Assembly (NCBI GenBank): GCA_015065085.1
Contig: SVQW01000008.1
Coordinates: forward strand, 1-64,000
Direction of reading: 5' to 3'
From: Oscillospiraceae bacterium
Lineage (GTDB): Bacteria; Bacillota; Clostridia; Oscillospirales; SIG627
DNA length: 64,000 bases
The notes under the pieces were generated by a model. It saw nothing but the letters and a program-made list of their open reading frames with translations. It did not search any database and was not told the DNA's origin. Position 1 is the stretch's first letter. Each line of letters begins with the position of its first letter. This document shows, piece after piece, positions 33,201 to 41,356 of the stretch. A program made the position numbers and the translations under genes.

Positions 33201-35300
33201 TACGGCGCATGGTCGGGTAAGCTGACTTACCTCAGAACCGACATGATGAGATTCGGCGGAAACTTCGTTGCCGGTCAGTACACCGATGTTGACTATATCG
33301 GCTTCTTCGCTACAATGGAGGACGCTCAGGCTTATACCAAGAAGGTGGAGGGCGATACCGCCAAGGTTGATGCGGCTATCGACCTTGTTGAGGATGCACT
33401 CAACACCGATTACACCGACGTAAGCACCAAGGAAGATGCCGAAACAAGAATTTCCGAAATTCTTTCCGCAATTCCCGAGGATGTTCATACAAAGGTTGAG
33501 CTTGTGGGCTATGAAACCACCGACCCCACCATCAAGGACGATACAGTAGGATATTATAAGTTCAGAGTATTCTTTATCAACGGTCCCACAACAAGTGCGG
33601 CTGTAAAATATGTGGACTGTCTGTTCAGACTTATGCCACAGGTTGAATTCACCGTTCTGGGTGCACAGATAAGAGAATATGTTTCCGAAGCTGTTCCTCA
33701 GGGCTTGAGATTCGGCGTTAAGCTGAACAAGGCTCTCTGGAAGGACGTTGACGTTACTAACGTTTCCTACGGTATGGTCGTTGCTCCCGTAAGGTTTGCG
33801 GCACACGGTCTTACTCTGGAGACTCCCAATGCGGTAAACGTTCCCGCCAAGAACATTTTTGCCGAAACACCCGACGAAATCACCTACACCGCTGTTGTTA
33901 CGAATATTCCCGAATCCGAAAACAGCACACAGGTAGCGGCAAGAGCATATGTTAAATATACTTTTGCAGGAGAGGATTATACCGTGTACGCAGATTCCAC
34001 CAAGATACGCAGTGTAAACGACGTTAAAAATCTTTCCGGAGAGGGCTACGAGGAATATCCTCAGCTTCTCGGAAATGTAACCTACGACCGCGAGACCTGG
34101 ATGACTCCTTTCTGGGAAGGTAACACTGTTTACCACGAGCTGTTCTGGCCCGTAATGCCCGACGGCGCAGACGAGAACGATGACCTTGTTATCGACCTTC
34201 TGTACACCATAAGCGACGTTATCGTTGTTAAAAACGGTACTCACACCAAGGACTATTACGAGGGCAAGGACTATTATGTAAACGAAAACGGTCAGCTGGT
34301 TATCCCCGCAGGCTCCGATATAAAGAGAATGCCCTTTGAGGAATATGTTTCCGACACTCCCAAGGTTGTTGTGGGTGCAATGAACGGCACAAGATATGAG
34401 TATAAGAAGATAAGCACCGATCTGCCCGAATATGCGGATTATGTAGGCAAATATCTGTACTTCACCGAGGGCGCGGAAATTCAGGCTGCTCACCAGTATT
34501 CAATTTCCTACCGCCACACCGCAGAGTGGGACGAAAACGCAACTTTGCCCGCATATGAAGAAGATGCACTGCCCCGCACACGTCAGATGCTTGCCAACAA
34601 GGAAGCAATAAATATCGGCTACTTCGGCGACAGTATCACCGCAGGCGGTAACCAGACCGGCTCCTTCGGCGTTTCCCCCAATACCCCGCACTGGAGAAAT
34701 GTTATTGCCACAACCCTTGAATCCATGTACGGCTACACCGAGGGCGGCAATCGTATTTACGTCCGCAGTGAAGCCCACGGCGGTATGACCTCTCAGTGGG
34801 GACGTAACGGCGGCGGTACAAATGTAATTGCAAATGACCCCACCATTCCCGACGGCTATGCGGCTCACAGATTTGCCGCAAATACCTCTTATGCCAACAA
34901 GAACGGTATTCCCGACCTGTTCATTCTCGCATTCGGTATGAATGACGAGGGACGTTCTCCCGCTGACTTCAAGGCTAATAACAAAAATATTGTTGAGCAG
35001 ATTCTTACTCTCAATCCCAACTGTGAATTCGTGCTTGTTTCCACCTCGATGCCCAATCCGCTTTGGTCAACCACCAAGTGCCGTACCCAGTACGAGGCGG
35101 CGCTTGAAGAGCTGGTTACCGAAATGAGAGCCGAGGGTGTTAATATCGACGTTGCAAACCTCCAGGGTATGCACAAGTACTTCCTCACCAAAAAGGAATA
35201 CCGCGATATGACAGGTAATAACATGAACCACCAGAACGACATGCTCAGCCGTCTGTATGCACAGACCATCGTTACCACCATTGCAGGTGAATGCAAATAA
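30237..35300 (+). CDS. Giant secreted SGNH-fold esterase with four beta-sandwich modules
   Basis: A 1,687-residue secreted protein. Signal peptide MKKLFALLLTVLMLMSLTAVAVVA. Four homologous modules at about 32-208, 320-485, 587-760 and 870-1036 each begin [IV][FW]RFNN-E-M---W or similar and end Y-I-[AG]-FF----A; they look like carbohydrate-binding beta-sandwiches. Spacers of ~100 residues contain a helix plus strand (KAAVKAAADKVIADSQIDP). Residues ~1130-1450 are further beta domains. The C-terminal SGNH hydrolase (~1457-1687) has GDS with Ser1466, GMND with Asn1569 and NHQND with His1665. Likely a glycan deacetylase or other esterase; no wall anchor seen. Tandem paralogue follows. Confidence 0.85.
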   Translation: MKKLFALLLTVLMLMSLTAVAVVATGESQAKAPIVFRFNNEDMLENWYNAYGGGFKADYKIVDGVASVDGCSTDGHGVVAFSYRFNNGDVSFKLTDYPVVKAKYKIDTSYTGGACQFYIWTPDKLAVSEKKYFLSAPSATKNQWVTYTRDFSQDADFAGFDGVLDSTRSFELWYRYHEEEIPVTTQVEYIAFFPDKASADAFDAVNPAVQGSSDAYMPYYTDVNGIFTAVQTAVDAAEGVADIDAAKTLVQNAYNTALAANTPEGMVLDTKFTAYRNLENTKFIVKASVTETSSPIEARLITEKSFEVAKKDAAEGSDDSVIFRFNNEDMLKDWYNAYGGGFKDDYKIVDGVASVDGCSTDGYGVVPFSYSFAKSGKRFNLADYPHVKVKYKIATEYTGGSSQLYLWKADPDGSYFLGSPSAAKNKWNTYYYAVTGAGQALRENRSFEWWYRGHDKEIPVTTSLEYIAFFPDKASADAFDAANPTVQGSSDAYLPYKAVGEEFIAKIREEAAKATAAVKSADEAKAAVKAAADKVIADSQIDPAQISYTVGEAKEVTGGYAVEVEIAVGPKETRSYVTGEIAVSDNIPAPVIWRFNNQEMVDLWSLYHGKGENTLADGVMRTNFTSNDTANVTDLYYRGDSIPEEYRVDLDNYPYIKAKFKYDGELASSAVHMYMYNTASTGTPYFTPTYGDSGVWHTAKIDATSTAIKKSGSTGEVTYGGDLKKFGFWFWHKGSGSSDIEYIAFFHKDDKAAWEAFDTAEGVASTTAGTSDKFLPYYNEINAIADAGAAAVAADDTKYPTYDKAASAIEAMFKAEAAKLGNIDVNDVTVTAEAITKAETEATYKVSVYTGSVEARVIATETVKANIRSSVVWHFGNPDFIKKLSPGAAEFSVGVENGNVFMHGVRTNTADNFNFTYSGINNDHDIELSDYPIVAVRCRSDKGGTLQFYFATTTSGNTGATSSFRRESSHNGTGEWQTVYIDTAKVDQYGAWSGKLTYLRTDMMRFGGNFVAGQYTDVDYIGFFATMEDAQAYTKKVEGDTAKVDAAIDLVEDALNTDYTDVSTKEDAETRISEILSAIPEDVHTKVELVGYETTDPTIKDDTVGYYKFRVFFINGPTTSAAVKYVDCLFRLMPQVEFTVLGAQIREYVSEAVPQGLRFGVKLNKALWKDVDVTNVSYGMVVAPVRFAAHGLTLETPNAVNVPAKNIFAETPDEITYTAVVTNIPESENSTQVAARAYVKYTFAGEDYTVYADSTKIRSVNDVKNLSGEGYEEYPQLLGNVTYDRETWMTPFWEGNTVYHELFWPVMPDGADENDDLVIDLLYTISDVIVVKNGTHTKDYYEGKDYYVNENGQLVIPAGSDIKRMPFEEYVSDTPKVVVGAMNGTRYEYKKISTDLPEYADYVGKYLYFTEGAEIQAAHQYSISYRHTAEWDENATLPAYEEDALPRTRQMLANKEAINIGYFGDSITAGGNQTGSFGVSPNTPHWRNVIATTLESMYGYTEGGNRIYVRSEAHGGMTSQWGRNGGGTNVIANDPTIPDGYAAHRFAANTSYANKNGIPDLFILAFGMNDEGRSPADFKANNKNIVEQILTLNPNCEFVLVSTSMPNPLWSTTKCRTQYEAALEELVTEMRAEGVNIDVANLQGMHKYFLTKKEYRDMTGNNMNHQNDMLSRLYAQTIVTTIAGECK

Positions 35301-35317
35301 AATAATGCACAATTAAT

Positions 35318-35345
35318 AAAAATCCCCGTTTTACGGGGATTTTTA
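35318..35345 (+). terminator. Terminator of the first SGNH esterase gene
   Basis: AAAAATCCCCGT / ACGGGGATTTTT with further Ts. Preceded by AATAATGCACAATTAA, a variant of the tag seen before other terminators. Confidence 0.9.
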
Positions 35346-35449
35346 TTTTTTGTTATACCTTGCGTATGAAAGATTACCCTTGCAATTTATTTATCGTAAA
35401 ATATTTAATATAAAATCCGTCAAAAGTTGAAAATAACGTTTAAAATGTA

Positions 35450-35478
35450 TTGACTTTGCTGTAAAATTATGATACAAT
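35450..35478 (+). promoter_or_regulatory. Promoter of the second SGNH esterase gene
   Basis: TTGACT (35450-35455), 17-bp spacer, TACAAT (35473-35478), matching the promoter of the first gene base for base in both boxes. Confidence 0.85.
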
Positions 35479-35703
35479 AATTGTAAGTATAATGTAAAAT
35501 TTGCTCCAAAAGTACCGGTGCTTTTGTAATCACAGCATGTAGCTGTGATTATGAATACTTTATGCGGTGCTTTGTTGTTGCGACAGTTCTATATATTGTA
35601 TTTTATACTTGCTGTGGAGTACTTCCGCAGTGTCCTTTTTACGCGGTTCAGCCGCGTTTACATAAATCATTTTTCAAAATTATATCCTAAAAGGAGAAAA
35701 ATC
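35479..35703 (+). promoter_or_regulatory. Long 5' leader of the second SGNH esterase gene
   Basis: The distal half has its own hairpin AATCACAGC/GCTGTGATT (about 35530-35553), missing from the first gene's leader. From 35582 on it is nearly identical to the other leader, with the same two stem-loops and AAAAGGAG site. Confidence 0.6.
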
Positions 35704-38700
35704 ATGAAAAAGTTATTTGCACTTCTTCTTACCGTGCTGATGCTCATGAGCCTTACGGCTGTTGCTGTTGTTGCAACAGAGGGCACAGAGGGCGAAGAAG
35801 AAACCCCCGCGCCTATCATTTTCAGATTTAACAATGAAGATATGTTGGCAGATTGGGATAGTAGCGGTTGGTCGGCTTCACCCGACGATTTTGAAATCAG
35901 AGACGGTGTAGGTTATATCGAAGGCTTTTCTCAAGACGCACCAGCCATAGCGGCTTACACCTATAACGCAGGTGAAAATGTCCTCAATCTGGACGATTAT
36001 CCTTTTGTTAAGGTAAAGTACAAGTGGGAAACTGCCCATACCGGCGGTCAGATACAGTACTATATGTACAATGCCAACGGCGATAATAACTTAAAGAGTT
36101 TGAGCGCAACAAAGAACACTTGGGTGGTGCAGTCTATCGATTACAGCACTTCTGCCACTTATGGCGGTTATGCAAGTGCCAAAAAAAGTATCGACTTTTG
36201 GTTCAGAGGAAACAAACAGGGAATAACAGGCTCATCACAGATTGAATACATAGCACTTTTCGCCACCAAGGCGGAAATGGATGCTTTTGACTCGGTAAAT
36301 CCCACCGTTCAGGGCTCCTCCGATGCATATTTGCCTTACTACACCCAGGTAAATAATATCCTCACCGCAGTTCAGACCGCTGTTGACGGTGCACAGAATA
36401 TCGAAACCGTTGATGCGGCTAAGACTTTGGTGCAGAATGCATACAATACCGCACTTGCGGCAAATACCGCAGAGGGTATGGTGCTGGATACCAAGTTCAC
36501 CGCATACAGAAATATTGAAAACACCAAGTTTACCGTTAAGGTCTCCGTTACCGAGACCTCTTCCCCCGTTGAAGCACGCCTTGTTCTGAACAGAACCTTT
36601 GAAATTGCAAAGGCGGGTGCGGCAGAGGAGGGCGTAAAGCCTGTTATTTACCGCTTTAATAATGCGGAAATGCTGGGGGACTGGTATAAGAACCAGAACA
36701 AGGCTAACCCCGCTGTTATCAAGGACGGAGTGGCATTTACCGATAAGTTTCCATCGGAGAATGCCAGTGTCCATGATAACGGTATTGATGACCACAGACT
36801 GGATTTTGCCGAGGGCGAGTTGGATCTGAGAAAATATCCTTACTTTAAGCTTAAATATAAATGGTCCTCCGACGGCGAGACCGGTGCGCCTACTATCCAG
36901 GTATATTTCAATATGTACCCTTCCGGCAATCCTCACAAACAGACCAATCTTACCGGTGCAAACGACGGATTGTGGGGTACTGTCACATATGACATCAGCG
37001 GTGATGCTTATCAGGCTGCTCTGAAGCGTATTGACGTATGGTTCAGATACGGAAAAACCAATTCCAATACCGAGATTGAGTATGTAGCATTCTTCCCCGA
37101 CAAGGCAAGCGCAGATGCTTTTGACGCTGCAAACCCCACCGTTCAGGGCTCATCCGACGCATATTTGCCTTACAAGACAGTTGCCGATGAGCTTCTTGCG
37201 GCAGTTAAAGCAGAGGTGGCAAAGAATACTGCCGTTGTAAAGAGTGCCGATGAGGCAAAAGCGGCTTTTAAGGCGGTCGTTGACAAGGTTATTGCCGACA
37301 CTCAGATAGACCCTGCACAGATAAGCTACACCGTAGGCGAAGCCAAAGAAGTAACCGGCGGCTACGCGGCACAGATTGAGCTTGGCGCAGGTCCCAAGGA
37401 GACCCGCAGCTTTGTAAGCAGTGAAATTGCTGTAAGCGATAATATCCCCGCACCTGTTATCTGGCGCTTCAACAATCAGGAAATGATAGCGCTGTGGAGC
37501 AATAAGACATATAACAGAAATTCCTCCGAGTTGATTGATGGTGTTATGCACACCGTTTACGATACAGGAAAAGTTGTTGACGATCATTTCTACCGTACAA
37601 ATGGTCAGAGCGGAGAGATGCCCGAGGAATACCAGTTCAGTCTTACCGATTTCCCTTATATAAAGGTAAAGTATAAGCACAGTGGTTCTGCAAGTGCTAT
37701 TAGATTGCATTTATGGAACAGTACTTCCTCAGGAGATCCTTATGTAGGTTTTACGCCCGGAGCTACCGATACGTGGCAAACGAAATCATTTAACCTTGCC
37801 ACCACAACAATCACCGGCGGAACAGCTACAGGAACTTTGAAACGTTTTTCTATGTGGTTCTGGAATGGTCAGAAGGAAGGTTCCTCCGACATCGAATACA
37901 TCGCCTTCTTCCACAAGGACGACAAGGCGGCATGGGAAGCGTTTGACACCGTAGAAGGTGTTGCAAGCACCACTGCGGGCACCTCCGACAAATTCCTGCC
38001 TTACTATAATGAAATAAATGCCATTGCGGATGCAGGTGCGGCGGCTGTTGCGGCTGATGACAACAAATATCCTACCTATGACAAGGCTGCAAGGGCTATT
38101 GAGGCTATGTTTAAAGCCGAGGCGGCTAAGCTCGGAAATATTAATGCAAACGATGTTACCGTAACCGCCGAAGTACTCACCAAGGCAGAAACAGAGGCAA
38201 CCTACAAGGTTACCGTATATACAGGCCCCGTTGAGGCACGTGTAATTGCTACCGAGACCGTAAAGGCAAACATAAAGAGCTCTTTTGTATGGCACCTCGG
38301 TAACCCCGACTTTATCAAGAAGCTTTCTCGCACCGCGGACGTGGCGCTTTCTATTGACGGCGAAAACGGAAGTACCTTTATGCATGCTCAGGCTAAAACT
38401 GAGAGGGACGGCGTGGCGATTGATAAAGGTGGTCTTGGCTATGACAACTTCAACTTATCATACAGCGATATAGATAAAGACCACGGCATCGAGCTTTCGG
38501 ATTACCCCGTTGTTGCTATACGCTACCGTGCAAGCAAATCCGGTTCACATCAGCTCTACTACGGCACCGATGTTACCGGCAATACAGGCGCTTCCGGCAG
38601 TTTCTATCGCTCGGCTTCTCACAGCGGCGGCGCGGAATGGAAAACTCTGTATCTTGACAGCAACACGCAGGTTGCGGGCGCGTGGGCAGGTAAATTGAAA

Positions 38701-40752
38701 TTCATACGTCTCGACTTTTTGAGATACAGCTATACCGAGGATGATTACGTTGATTTCGACTACATCGGTTTCTTCGCTACCATGGAGGACGCTCAGGCTT
38801 ACACCAAGAAGGTAGAGGGCGATATCGCCAAGACCGCAAGTGCCGCGGCACTTGTTAAGGACGACCTTAACGGCTCGTACACCGACGTAAGCGACAAAAC
38901 TGACGCGGAAAACAAGATTAATGACATTCTTTCCGTTATTCCCGAGGATGTACAGACTAAGGTTGAGCTTATCGGCTATGAAACCACCGACCCCACCGTT
39001 AAGGATGACTATTTGGGAAGCTACAAGTTCAGAGTGTTCTTCGTCAACGGACCCGTATACAGCGCGGCTGTAAGCTATGTTGACGGAAACTTCAAGCTTA
39101 TGCCGGATGTACAGCTTACCGCTTTGGGCGCTCAGATAAGAGCGGGCGTTGAAAACGGCGCTCCCCAGGGTCTGAGATTCGGTACAACAATCAATAAGTC
39201 CATGTGGAAGGACGTTGACGTTACCGACATTTCTTACGGTACTGTTGTTATCCCCGCGAGAATGCTGGACGGCGAGCTTACTCTTGAAACCGAGGGTGCA
39301 AAGGACGTTCCCGCAGTTAATAAATTCAAGGAAACCGACACTGAGGTTACCTTTACTGCGGTTGTTACAAACATTCCCGACAAAGAGTACAACACTCAGA
39401 TTGCCGCAAGAGCATACGCTAAGTACACCTTTGCGGGCGATGATTATGTTGTATACGCAGATTCCACCAAGATACGCAGTGTAAATGACGTTATTGACCT
39501 TTCCGGCGACGGCTACGAGGAATATCCTCAGCTCCTCGGAAATGTAACCTACGACCGCGCAACCTGGATGACTCCTTTCTGGGAGGGCAACACTGTTTAC
39601 CATGAGCTGTTCTGGCCCGTAATGCCCGAGGGCGCAGACGAGGGCGATGACCTTGTTGTTGACCTTCTGTACCCCGTAAGCGACGTTATCGTTGTTAAAA
39701 ACGGTACTCACACTCAGGACTATTACGAGGGCAAGGACTACTATGTAAATGCCGATGGTCAGCTGGTTATCCCAGCAGGCTCCGATATTTACAGAACACC
39801 CTTTGATGAATACATTTCCGATACCCAGAAGACCGTTGTGGGTGCAATAAGCGGAAACAGATGGGATTACAAGGCAATCAGCAGTACTTTGCCCGAGCAC
39901 AGTCAGTATGCAGGCAAGTACATATACTACTCTGAGGGTGCGGAAATTCAGGCGACTTACCAGTACTCCATTTCCTACCGCCATACCGCAGAGTGGGACG
40001 AAAACGCACCTCTGCCCGCATATGAAGAAAATGCACTGCCCCGCACACGTGCAAAGCTTGCCAACAAGCAAGCAATAAACATCGGCTACTACGGCGACAG
40101 TATCACCGATTGCGGTAACCAGACAGGCTCCTTTGGTGTTTCCCCCAACACCATTCACTGGAGAGAGGCTGTTGCCAAGACTCTTGAAAATATGTACGGC
40201 TACACCGAGGGCGGCAACCGCATCAATGTACGCAGTAAGGCTGTTGGCGGCACAGGCTCCGGTTGGGGACGTAACGGCGGCGGAAGCTATGATTCCATTC
40301 CCAATGGATTCGCGGCATACAGATTTGCCGCTGATGCATCACAGCCCTACAACAACGGTATTCCCGACCTGTTCGTTCTTGCTTTCGGTATGAACGATGA
40401 GGGACTTACCCCCGAGACCTTCAAGGACAATATCAGCAACATCGTTGACCAGATTCTTACTCTCAACTCTCAGTGCGAATTTGTGCTTGTTTCCACCTCA
40501 ATGTCTAACTCTCTGCTGGGCAAACGGACTAACCGTGAACAGTTTGAGTCGGTGCTCGAAGAGCTTGTTACCGAAAAGAGAGCCAAGGGTGTTAATATCG
40601 ACGTTGCCAATGTTTCGAGTATGCACAAGTACTTCCTTACCATAAAGCCCTACCGCGATATGACGGGTAACAATGTAAACCACCAGAACGACATGCTCAG
40701 CCGTCTGTATGCGCAGACCATCGTTACCACCATCGCAGGAGAATGCAAATAA
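35704..40752 (+). CDS. Giant secreted SGNH-fold esterase, tandem paralogue
   Basis: A 1,682-residue paralogue of the preceding protein with identical signal peptide through residue ~24 and the same layout: four beta-sandwich modules, beta-rich middle, C-terminal SGNH hydrolase with Ser1466 (GDS), Asn1564 (GMND) and His1660 (NHQND). Identity is near complete in the signal peptide, spacer helices and hydrolase, but modules 1 and 2 differ strongly from those of the first gene (IFRFNNEDMLADWDSSGWSA; VIYRFNNAEMLGDWYKNQNK). This suggests duplication followed by swapping of ligand-binding modules, so the two enzymes may address different glycan partners with the same reaction. Confidence 0.85.
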   Translation: MKKLFALLLTVLMLMSLTAVAVVATEGTEGEEETPAPIIFRFNNEDMLADWDSSGWSASPDDFEIRDGVGYIEGFSQDAPAIAAYTYNAGENVLNLDDYPFVKVKYKWETAHTGGQIQYYMYNANGDNNLKSLSATKNTWVVQSIDYSTSATYGGYASAKKSIDFWFRGNKQGITGSSQIEYIALFATKAEMDAFDSVNPTVQGSSDAYLPYYTQVNNILTAVQTAVDGAQNIETVDAAKTLVQNAYNTALAANTAEGMVLDTKFTAYRNIENTKFTVKVSVTETSSPVEARLVLNRTFEIAKAGAAEEGVKPVIYRFNNAEMLGDWYKNQNKANPAVIKDGVAFTDKFPSENASVHDNGIDDHRLDFAEGELDLRKYPYFKLKYKWSSDGETGAPTIQVYFNMYPSGNPHKQTNLTGANDGLWGTVTYDISGDAYQAALKRIDVWFRYGKTNSNTEIEYVAFFPDKASADAFDAANPTVQGSSDAYLPYKTVADELLAAVKAEVAKNTAVVKSADEAKAAFKAVVDKVIADTQIDPAQISYTVGEAKEVTGGYAAQIELGAGPKETRSFVSSEIAVSDNIPAPVIWRFNNQEMIALWSNKTYNRNSSELIDGVMHTVYDTGKVVDDHFYRTNGQSGEMPEEYQFSLTDFPYIKVKYKHSGSASAIRLHLWNSTSSGDPYVGFTPGATDTWQTKSFNLATTTITGGTATGTLKRFSMWFWNGQKEGSSDIEYIAFFHKDDKAAWEAFDTVEGVASTTAGTSDKFLPYYNEINAIADAGAAAVAADDNKYPTYDKAARAIEAMFKAEAAKLGNINANDVTVTAEVLTKAETEATYKVTVYTGPVEARVIATETVKANIKSSFVWHLGNPDFIKKLSRTADVALSIDGENGSTFMHAQAKTERDGVAIDKGGLGYDNFNLSYSDIDKDHGIELSDYPVVAIRYRASKSGSHQLYYGTDVTGNTGASGSFYRSASHSGGAEWKTLYLDSNTQVAGAWAGKLKFIRLDFLRYSYTEDDYVDFDYIGFFATMEDAQAYTKKVEGDIAKTASAAALVKDDLNGSYTDVSDKTDAENKINDILSVIPEDVQTKVELIGYETTDPTVKDDYLGSYKFRVFFVNGPVYSAAVSYVDGNFKLMPDVQLTALGAQIRAGVENGAPQGLRFGTTINKSMWKDVDVTDISYGTVVIPARMLDGELTLETEGAKDVPAVNKFKETDTEVTFTAVVTNIPDKEYNTQIAARAYAKYTFAGDDYVVYADSTKIRSVNDVIDLSGDGYEEYPQLLGNVTYDRATWMTPFWEGNTVYHELFWPVMPEGADEGDDLVVDLLYPVSDVIVVKNGTHTQDYYEGKDYYVNADGQLVIPAGSDIYRTPFDEYISDTQKTVVGAISGNRWDYKAISSTLPEHSQYAGKYIYYSEGAEIQATYQYSISYRHTAEWDENAPLPAYEENALPRTRAKLANKQAINIGYYGDSITDCGNQTGSFGVSPNTIHWREAVAKTLENMYGYTEGGNRINVRSKAVGGTGSGWGRNGGGSYDSIPNGFAAYRFAADASQPYNNGIPDLFVLAFGMNDEGLTPETFKDNISNIVDQILTLNSQCEFVLVSTSMSNSLLGKRTNREQFESVLEELVTEKRAKGVNIDVANVSSMHKYFLTIKPYRDMTGNNVNHQNDMLSRLYAQTIVTTIAGECK

Positions 40753-40769
40753 AATAATGAGCAATAAAG

Positions 40770-40800
40770 AAACCGCGGACATTTTGTCCGCGGTTTTCTT
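40770..40800 (+). terminator. Terminator of the second SGNH esterase gene
   Basis: AAACCGCGGAC / GTCCGCGGTTTT followed by CTTG. Preceded by AATAATGAGCAATAAAG, the recurring tag. Confidence 0.88.
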
Positions 40801-40860
40801 GTTCATCAATTAAAACCTGCTTGAAAAGGTATTGTGTTCTAAAGGACAGTTAAATGAGAA

Positions 40861-40905
40861 AAAACCTCTGAAAACGGCATGAAAAGCCGAATTCAGAGGT
40901 TTTAT
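40861..40905 (+). terminator. Second terminator-like hairpin
   Basis: Outer stem AAAACCTCTGAA/TTCAGAGGTTTT, inner stem CGGC/GCCG. It lies between the terminator at 40770 and the mosaic palindrome M2. Confidence 0.75.
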
Positions 40906-40910
40906 TTATC

Positions 40911-41114
40911 CGGTGATATGTTGTCTTGCGACAACGCGATATATTTGCTTACGCAAATGCGATATATTCGGTTTAAAAAACCGAATGCGGTATAATATAA
41001 ATTCTCGTCACGAAGTGACATATCGCGCCGCTTACGGCATATCGAGTGCGAAGCACATATATCAAATTCCGCAGGAATTTATATCGCTGCGCAGTGTCCC
41101 CCCGGACACTGCGC
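40911..41114. repeat. Mosaic palindrome M2 built from tagged mini-hairpins
   Basis: Same architecture as M1 with a different tag. Left half: GGTGATAT (40912), GCGATATAT at 40936 and 40959, between mini-hairpins GTTGTC-TTGC-GACAAC, ATTTGC-TTAC-GCAAAT and ATTCGGTT/AACCGAAT. Right half: ATATCGC at 41020, ATATCGA 41039, ATATATC 41057, ATATCGC 41081, between GTCAC-GAA-GTGAC, GCCGC-TTAC-GGC, GTGC-GAA-GCAC and AAATTCC-GCA-GGAATTT. A final 11-bp-arm hairpin GCGCAGTGTCC/GGACACTGCGC spans 41089-41114. No coding potential; it fills the gap between two plus-strand genes. Confidence 0.85.
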
Positions 41115-41278
41115 TAATTCGGGAAGCTTTTTTGTGAGATTTTGGTACTACTGCTTTGCCCGTTATAGATAAAAAAACAGCTTCTCTGTCGCAGTTGTCA
41201 TTTTACACAAAGTTTACAGTATTGAAAAGGCAGGTTGCACAAAGTTTTACGCAGGATGTTAATTTATGCGGTTGTATA

Positions 41279-41307
41279 TTGACATTATGTATGATTTTTG
41301 ATATAAT
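41279..41307 (+). promoter_or_regulatory. Consensus promoter of the plus-strand SLH protein gene
   Basis: Perfect TTGACA (41279-41284), 17-bp spacer, perfect TATAAT (41302-41307), about 45 nt before the ATG. Confidence 0.93.
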
Positions 41308-41356
41308 TTCTGTATTGCCAAAAGCAAAAATATATATTATATTAAGGAGAAAACCT

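Noticed and set aside
31623..34493. A 956-codon open frame antisense to the first SGNH esterase gene
   Set aside because: It mirrors the coding strand's codon choice, has no ribosome binding site, promoter or family match, and lies fully inside a convincing gene. Similar antisense frames at 38545-40158, 42953-45220 and 22389-23534 are rejected for the same reasons.
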